Shown in pieces: positions 56,867 to 64,000 of a stretch of DNA of 64,000 bases. The translations under genes were made by a program, and so were the position numbers. Within the stretch, counting starts at the first letter, position 1. Each line of letters begins with the position of its first letter. The DNA is from Lonicera japonica (lineage: Eukaryota; Streptophyta; Magnoliopsida; Dipsacales; Caprifoliaceae): assembly GCA_021464415.1 (NCBI GenBank), contig CM038466.1, positions 21,391,017 to 21,455,016 on the forward strand. The letters are read 5' to 3'. The notes beneath the pieces were generated by a model that was given only the letters and a program-made list of their open reading frames with translations, did no database searches and was not told the DNA's origin.

Positions 56867-57690
56867 GGTTGTGTTTGATAATAATATGAAAAAGTAAAAT
56901 AAAAATGTTTGATTTGGGTAAGAAGTTGGAAAATAAGTTGAGTCATGTAAGAAGATAATTTTCATCTTATGCTTATTTTATGAGTAGATTTCTTAATTTC
57001 TTACATCTTTCATAATTTTTTGTGAAAAGATTTTGTTCCTCAACCATCAAATAAAATTTCTTTATAGAAAAAGTAACAAAATGAAAAGATTTTGTTACTC
57101 ACTTGTCTCAGCTTATTTTTCAACTTCTGACAAAAATTAGGGTGTGTTTGATTAGGAGTATTTTTCACTTGATTTGACAATTTAAGGTGTTTGATTGACT
57201 TTTTTTTTAGGGAAAATATTTTCCCACTTTTGCTCACACACTTACATATTGCTTGTAAACAAGGAAAATATTTTCTTTGGGGGGGGGGTTAGTTTTTATT
57301 TTCCAGGCAATTGCACGGTTTTCGAGACAACATTTTACCCATTTTTTACACTAAAAATGCTATAACTTAAACTATAAAATTCAAAATTTAATAAAAATTT
57401 TATATTTAAAATCTACTCATCAAGATCAATTAAACAAGATCCATCATGACTATAAAATTATGTAAAAAAAAAATACCCATAATTTTTTCTACATTAAAAA
57501 TGCCACAATACAACCAATATTTTTCGGGTAGAAAATTAAGGTAATCAAATACATTCAATTACATTTTCCATGCAACTCAATTCTAAGCAATTCAATTACT
57601 TGGAACTTATTTTCTTTCCATGTAAATTCCATGCCTGTAATCAAACGCACCCTTAACTCTTTTTTTTTTTCCATGTTATCAATCGGACCC
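56867..57690. mobile_element. Tourist-like MITE, split by another Tourist-like MITE
   Basis: The left end GGTTGTGTTTGATAATAA and the right end TTATCAATCGGACCC are imperfectly inverted, with TTA on both sides (56864-56866 and 57691-57693). Without the inner element it would be about 310 bp, like 3508-3826. Confidence 0.55.
57140..57652. mobile_element. Tourist-like MITE, GGGTGTGTTTGAT family
   Basis: Ends GGGTGTGTTTGATTAGG and TAATCAAACGCACCC, with TTA duplicated at 57137-57139 and 57653-57655. The right 180 bases are closely related to the right part of 61180-62378. Confidence 0.88.
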
Positions 57691-58997
57691 TTAAACTAAG
57701 ATATCCAATACCCCCAGTCCTCTAAGTTCCAGTTTTATCCCAATTATATTGCATAAGAAGTGTATGCAGATGCTTAGCCTAAGTGACTAGTTATATAGAC
57801 ATGCATTTTCAATAATCTAAAAGCAAATTAAAAGGCGAAAGCGTAAAAGGTTAAATGTAAACTTAACCTTTTTAAGCTTTAGATCCCAAAACGAATTGTA
57901 CATGTGTATATTAAATTCCCATAAATTGGCCGATAACCTGTAGTACAATAGCAGTGTCCATTGGGATCAAAAACTAGGAGGGAAGGGTTACACAGTGTTC
58001 GATTTCATTTATTATTATAAGAACACTTGTGTAGAGTGAGTATTGAAATGCATTAGTTTGGTTTGTATTTAATGCATTTCGGTACTCATTCTATACACAT
58101 ATCTTTCCTATATTCAAAATCTTAATAATTTAGTTTGTGTTTTGTGCTTCTATAGCGGGCTTTGTTTGGTAAAAGGGAAAAAAACTTAACACGGATATTT
58201 CTTGTATGATATTTCTTTTGTCAATTTTTTTCTCAAATAATAATCACAATATTTTCAAACGTTTAATTATACTAGTTTTACTTTTGTAAGATATTAAATT
58301 AACAATTAGGAGTGATAGGTAGGCAGATTAATGTTTTTACTAAACTTGAAAAAAACCCACGAAAAAGAGCACTCATTTAGCAAAATTTTGGCCTTAACCA
58401 GTAATACAAATTAAAGGGACATAATTTAATCACTTTTCCAGGGAAAAATATGAGATACAAACACGACAAATCGTTTCTTAGATTTATACAAGTATTGGAT
58501 CCTTTTTAATATTATTTCTTAGATGTGTGCACTAACATGTACCGTGGAGAGACAAATATGAGTTTTAGCGTTGTAAATAGAAATACAAAAGAATGGTACA
58601 AATAACATATGTAGTAGGCTGGAACTTGCAAACATGACATATATTTAGGGGATTGGCTCCTCTTTATCATATTTTTGGTTCAATTTTGTTCAAAGAGATA
58701 TAATTCGAAGTTTAAACATATAATTTTTTTATGAACTTGGTAAACATGATTTATATAATGAGTATATCATCATCACAAAATCTAAACCGGAAGTAGTAGT
58801 AATAAAATTTAATATATATGTTCATTTTCAACCATTGAAATTTTAGATAACCATTTCACCCAATTCCAAATTGAATATTTTGATAAAATTTTGTTCAGAT
58901 AATTTATCAAAGAAATCATCTCCACCAACTTTTATAAAAAAAATCATTCATTTAATTTTCAAACTAGATCATATAAAACTAAATCGAGTTAAAAAAT

Positions 58998-59233
58998 AGA
59001 GAAGAACCAAGTCCCGTGTATAACATCCAAGATTTATTATTAAAGGTTTGTGACATTCATATTTTAAACTTACCAAGCACCACTTGGAATTAAGAACTAT
59101 ATTATCACTATTATTAGAGAAGAACCAAGTTCCATATATAACATCCAAGATTTATTATTAAAAGTTTGTGACATTCATATTTTAATCTTGCCAAGCACCA
59201 CTTGGAATAAAGAAGTATATTATCACTATTATT
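58998..59233. repeat. Tandem duplication, two units of 118 bp
   Basis: AGAGAAGAACCAAG starts both units (58998 and 59116). The units share AACATCCAAGATTTATTATT and AAGCACCACTTGGAAT with only a few differences. Confidence 0.9.
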
Positions 59234-60524
59234 ATTGTTAAAATATATTTTTTGTGACTTAAATTAATTAAGACGTTGGACCTTCTCTGATAAAAAATAT
59301 CCATATTTTAAATGTAAGCGCGCTAAAATTGAATTCATATGATTCCCTTATTTCCATCCCCTCCTCCACGTGGTTCACCCACTGCCATATATTAAAAAAA
59401 AGGAAATAAAAAGTACATTAATTAATCGTAACATTTATTATATTCATTTTACCATATCTTAAAATAGAAGTTTAATTATTGACTTAAGACTTGTTTGGAG
59501 AAAAAAAACATTAAATTTTTAATTAACATATCTTAAAATAGAAATTTAATTATTGATTCGAGACGTTTTAGGGAAAAAATAATAAATATATATTTGACTG
59601 AGGTCACATTCAACTGTAATGGGAAAACTTTTAAAGTTTGTTCTCTCATTTTAAAAGTAACTTTATACAAACGTATTTACTACAACAAATGTTGGCGAGA
59701 TTGAAAGAAATAAATGTGCAAAAACTTAGACATTGATTTGAAAAAATGAGTAACTAGATATAGGTGGGCTTAGTTACAAGTGTACCTTCCTTAAAAAACT
59801 TGCACACGTTTAAAATTAGGAAACTTACATACTTTATTTTGAATAGATTAATAAATTATGGGTGATTTTGTTTTTATCTACCATATTTTGCAGTTAATTC
59901 ACGATGTTAAGTTAATTCGCATTACTTATTAAGTTAATTCACAAATGTGGATAGACTAACAAAAAAGTATTATTAATTTAATTTTATAAATATTATTTTG
60001 AATAACAATTTAATACTTAATTATTCACTAAATTAATAAGTATAATTATTTTGAAATTTTAAATTATAATATTATTAAACAATAGGTAATTCTTAATTAA
60101 CTTGAAGTAAAATATCAAAAACAAAAATTAAACCCTTTTATAAATATTATTTTCAATAACTAATAGGAAATTCCATTATGTTGTTATTCACAAATATCTC
60201 TTTTGGCAACAATACTTTGGAAACACTGAAAACCACTATTGGATTTTCATCAAAAACCATCCTAGTCATTATCGCGTGTACAATCCCTGAATTAATCGCC
60301 ACTAAGCCATAAACCCTAGATATGTTCAATGTATAGCTTCTGGCACCCATGTCCTCAGTTGCTAGAATTGGTTGAATCGGGTTAACTAAACTATTATCTT
60401 ATGTATAGTAATATATTTACAATTCAATTTCTTTTCATCTAAATATATGGATATAATTTTCTTTATTTCGAATCATACCCTATAATTTTGTGTTGTGAAA
60501 TTTTAATAATATATCTCCCTCAAT

Positions 60525-61027
60525 TAGGGATAGCAACGGGTCTGGTTCAGGTCGGGTTCACAATTTCCATCCCCACCCCCGCTACCAAAAATCATCCCCA
60601 TCCCCGCCTCCATCCCTGATTCGGAGTACCGGGTAATCCCCATCCCTGTCCCCGTCGGGTAACGGGTCCCCACGGGTATACCCGACAATTTTAAAAAAAA
60701 AAAAGGAAAAAAAGAAGAATGAAGTTAAAAATAATATAATGTTATATAATATATATAAATAAAATTATATATTTACACAATCAAAAATAAACTAATTTTA
60801 TAAACATATATATTTTATATACATATATATACACACACACATATATATGAAAAAAAATTACAAAATTAAATATATCGGGGCGGGTACGGGGTGGAGGCAC
60901 CCATACCCGAACTCGACTAAATTTTAAAATCCCCGCCCCGAACCCGAACCCGCCCCGGATTGTTTGTACCCATACCCGCCCCCATCGGGTCGGGTACCCG
61001 AACCCGTGGGTATTTTTGCCATCCCTA
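60525..61027. mobile_element. hAT MITE with GC-rich ends (503 bp)
   Basis: Ends TAGGGATAGCA and TGCCATCCCTA, and a perfect 8-bp duplication CCCTCAAT at 60517-60524 and 61028-61035. Both subterminal parts are full of CCCGAACCCG and CGGGTA motifs; the middle is AT-rich. Same family type as the ends of 3169-8126. Confidence 0.93.
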
Positions 61028-61179
61028 CCCTCAATGTTATTTGGGGAGTATACTTGTCGTAATTAAATGACATATATATTTATATATATTCTAACTTTTA
61101 CATACTATTGACAATTTAATTTGTGTACATCTGGTAGTACGTGTGTAAACTATAGATTAATTGTGGAGTATTTCACTTA

Positions 61180-62378
61180 GGGTGTGTTTGATAGGCCATA
61201 TTTTCTATGGAAAATATGGCTTTTTCACCCAAATTCCCACTTTTGTAGTGTTTGATTGCATTTATTTTTCATGGAGTAAACTCCCACTTTTTTTACTATT
61301 CATGTACTTTTCCTTGTAAAGGTGGAAAATATTTTCTTTGGGGGGGTGGTTTTTATTTTCCAGGCAATTCGCACAAAGACCGAGGCAATTAGCACAAGTG
61401 TAGTCTAAAAAAAACAGTTTTTTGATCAAGTAAAATTGTTAGAAAAAAAAAAAAAAACAGTTTAAAAAAAAAACAGTTTTTTGATGAAGCAAAATTGTTC
61501 AAAAACCAAAAATTGTTTTCAAAAAATCTGTTTTTCACTGAAGTAAAATTTTTCAGAAATAAAAAAACAGTTTTTTGATGAAGTAAGATTGTTAGAAAAA
61601 TAAAAAAAAACTGTTTTAAAAAAAAAACTGTTTCTTGATGAAGTAAACTTGTTAAAAATAAAAAAAACTGTTTTAAAAAAAAAAACAGTTTTTTGATGAA
61701 GTAAACTTGTTAAAAAAAACAAAAACTGTTTTAAAAAAAACAGTTTTTTGATGAAGCAAAATTGTTCAAAAACCAAAAATTGTTTTCAAAAAATCTGTTT
61801 TTCACTGAAGTAAAATTGTTCAAAAATAAAAAAAACTGTTTTAAAAAAAAAAAACTGTTTCTTGATGAAGTAAACTTGTTAAAAATAAAAAAACTGTTTT
61901 TTTGATGAAGTAAACTTCTTAAAAATAAAAAAAACTGTTTTAAAAAAAAATTGTTTTTTGATGAAGTAAAATTGTTAAAAACAACTGTTTTTCAATGAAG
62001 TGTGGTCTAAAAAAAAAAACTAATTTTTGATGAAGTAAAATTGTTCAAAAATCAAAATACTATTTTTTGATTAAGTAAAATTGAAAAAAAGAAAAGAAAC
62101 TGTTTTTAAAAAATCTGATTTTTTAGGTAAGTTCCATGGAAAAAGGTTCAAGTTCCATGAAAAATAATAGCTATCAAACAACAAAAGTTGGAAAAAGTTA
62201 CAATTATCATAGAAAATAATATCTATCAAACACCAAAAGATGAAAAAGTACACTATTTTCCGGGTAGAAAATTAAGGCAATCAAACACATTTAATTGACA
62301 TTTTCCATGCAACTTAATTCTAGGCAATTCAATTACCTAGAACTTATTTTCTTTCCATGCTCGCAATCAAACGCACCC
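61180..62378. mobile_element. Tourist-like MITE enlarged by an internal minisatellite
   Basis: Ends GGGTGTGTTTGATAGGCC and GCAATCAAACGCACCC, with TTA at 61177-61179 and 62379-62381. The family relative at 57140-57652 is 513 bp; this one is 1199 bp, and the difference is mainly the tandem array at 61405-62110. Confidence 0.88.
61405..62110. repeat. AT-rich minisatellite with higher-order repeat
   Basis: Repeated units contain AACAGTTTTTTGATGAAGTA, AAATTGTTAAAAA and ACTGTTTTAAAAA with variable A runs. A larger block starting GATGAAGCAAAATTGTTC recurs 267 bases apart (61483 and 61750), so the array grew in steps. It is not coding. Confidence 0.88.
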
Positions 62379-63522
62379 TTAAAGTGAGGGGAACTAATAA
62401 ATAACCCTAAGTCCCTAAGTATATGTAGCTTGTTATGCTAATTTTTTTTCGTAATGGCCTGCCTGGAATATAATTAATGGTGATATACATATGCTGGATA
62501 GACCATTAACCAATAGGATATACATATATGCTCTATACACCCTCCCTTCCAATTTAGGTTTGTATTTTTTTTCGAAAAAACACATACTGATATTTCAAAT
62601 CAATCAATCTACACGCAGTTGTAAACCCTAATCTTAAACTGTTTGAAATTTTTTGAAAGGTTAATATGAAAGAAATTATATTTGTATTAGGAATCTTAAT
62701 TAAAATGGAATTTAAATTTATACAATTATAAATTAATTTTAATTGATATATATACTTACCAATTTTGAAAAGGGTAATATTGTAAAACTTTATACAAAAT
62801 TTTCATAATTTAAAGGTGGATTAACTGCAAGATATGGTGGATAGAAACAAAATCACCCTAAATTATATATTTTGAGAATGTAAAGTTTATCAATACATTT
62901 GATATAAATAATTTATTGATAAAATCAATAAGTATAATATTGCTCTTAAAATTAAATGTAAATTTCACGAGAGTAAAGTATGTTCAAAGCAAAAGATGAT
63001 ACTCTTTTCAAAATAATTATATTTATTGTTAGTAATATATAAATTTAAAAATTTATAGTACAATTTCTAAAAATAGTACCACTTTTTTAAAAAAGGTAAT
63101 TATTTTAATAATATTAATAGCAATTCTAAATAAAGTATCCTCTAATCCTTGAAATCTTATTTTTCTTTCAAACCATTTAAAAATGTAAGTATAAAAAAAC
63201 AAACGTGTTGAAAGTTGGAACCTTGTGTCCATTAAAAGCAACAGATCTCCAAAATCTCCAAGTAAGGTTTATCTATAACTAGTCTCATTCAATTCTCTCA
63301 CCAAGCCAAAACCCATCTCTGATCTCTCTCTGTTCCTCTCTCTCTAGGCTGGTATCTATATATAGAGAGAGGGGGAGACTAGATGAAAGAGAAAACCATG
63401 TGTCTTGGTCTTTGTGAATCCTTATATCTATGTATGTAGAAGTCTAGCTGGCTCAAGGGGATCGAGTTGTAAAATTCTAGCTATATATATATATATTAAT
63501 TGTTGATATCGTTTTGAGCCTA

Positions 63523-63523
<1 letters not shown>

Positions 63524-63560
<37 letters not shown>
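63524..63560. repeat. (TTA)n microsatellite upstream of the P450 start
   Basis: About 12 perfect triplets, 27 bases upstream of the first ATG, probably in the 5' untranslated region. Confidence 0.9.
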
Positions 63561-63565
<5 letters not shown>

Positions 63566-63586
63566 GAGAGGGGGATAATTAGTTTA

Positions 63587-63861
63587 ATGATGGAAATAGT
63601 AGGAGTTTTAGTATCTATACTCGTAGTTATAATCTTGGTGTCTTTGTACACCAACAAGAAGAAGTTGAGAAGAATAAGATGTAAGATTAAGAAAGAGGAG
63701 GATGTTAATGATAAAATTATTAGTGGAGGAGGAGGAGGATCAAGAAGAAGAAGAATAATAAAAGGAAGTAGAGGTTGGCCTTTGATCGGAGAAACTCTTG
63801 ACTTCATAGCTTCTGGTTATTCCTCTCACCCTCTTTCTTTCATGGACAAACGCCAGTCTTT
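63587..63861 (+). CDS. CYP90C1: CYP90-family cytochrome P450, first exon (CYP90C1/ROT3-like)
   Basis: The exon encodes the N-terminus of a microsomal P450 of the brassinosteroid pathway, where CYP90C1 and CYP90D1 hydroxylate at C-23. It runs from ATG at 63587 to a GTAAGT donor at 63862; the last codon is split. It has a membrane anchor (about residues 4-20), a basic, charged and glycine-rich linker (about 21-60) and the conserved GWPLIGETLDFIASGYSS then FMDKRQSL block. That block fits CYP90C1 somewhat better than CYP90D1 from memory; the family is clear, the member less so. The usual proline-rich hinge is replaced by a G- and R-rich run. Only about 92 of some 500 residues are in the window; the haem-binding part lies beyond the edge. 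Confidence 0.8.
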
Positions 63862-64000
63862 GTAAGTCTTCTCTCTCACTCACACACGATCTCAGTATTT
63901 TTTTTTTTTTTAATGCTTTCCTTTTCTTGGGAATTATCTTCGAAGGAAGTGTCTGGAAAGTAACGTGTTCCATTCGTTTGGACACTCATTTTAATTTTTG

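Larger units (their letters stand above)
55338..63586. other. Intergenic region between the CDK5RAP1-like gene and the P450
   Basis: The first 350 or so bases are the likely 3' untranslated region. The rest is AT-rich with several non-coding MITEs (56867-57690, 57140-57652, 60525-61027, 61180-62378) and a tandem duplication (58998-59233). No gene was recognised. The last kilobase should contain the P450 promoter. Confidence 0.6.

Noticed and set aside
61405..62110. Repeat array that might look like a CRISPR
   Set aside because: Units are A/T-rich, variable in length and lack unique spacers of constant size. It is a minisatellite inside a MITE in a plant genome.

Overview
The window is nuclear DNA of a flowering plant, most likely a eudicot. 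The evidence is an AT-rich background, GT-AG introns of plant size, plant-type genes, and dense nested layers of plant transposon families. No prokaryotic features (operons, ribosome binding sites, CRISPR) were seen.

Layout. 1-10 kb holds a decayed Athila-like Ty3/gypsy element (LTR end, primer binding site, gag, protease). It is interrupted by a 4.96-kb hAT-type insertion with an exact 8-bp target duplication, and again by a 1.55-kb insertion of unknown class. 10-21.4 kb holds a low-copy repeat (copy A) with a small hAT-like element inside it. That element contains an endogenous pararetrovirus block (11084-20016) related to caulimovirids, probably florendovirus/petuvirus type. The block has two fragments: V1 on the minus strand (linker, protease, RT, RNase H) and V2 on the plus strand (RT, RNase H, ORF2, intergenic region with primer site, movement protein, coat protein, zinc finger). 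V1 and V2 face each other as a 1033-bp inverted repeat, and about 280 bp of host sequence is duplicated directly on both sides. 21.4-23.5 kb holds a Ty1/copia 3' fragment and nested MITEs. 23.5-31.6 kb is copy B of the low-copy repeat, with a second copy of the same hAT-like element that carries a nearly full-length but dead chromovirus (two 602-bp LTRs).

Three host genes were found. A 15-exon gene on the minus strand (33388-45773) encodes mitochondrial D-2-hydroxyglutarate dehydrogenase (578 aa by my splicing). A 3-exon gene on the plus strand (49785-55337) encodes a CDK5RAP1/MiaB-like tRNA methylthiotransferase (622 aa). They are transcribed divergently from a 4-kb spacer, and both carry transposons in introns, including the same short LTR-like repeat. 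At the right edge (63587 onward) is the first exon of a CYP90-family cytochrome P450, most like CYP90C1/ROT3, a brassinosteroid hydroxylase; the rest lies outside the window. The 8-kb spacer before it carries several MITEs, one with a large internal minisatellite.

The genes do not form a pathway or operon. The main interest is the transposon and viral architecture. All family assignments are from reading the sequence; no database search was run.
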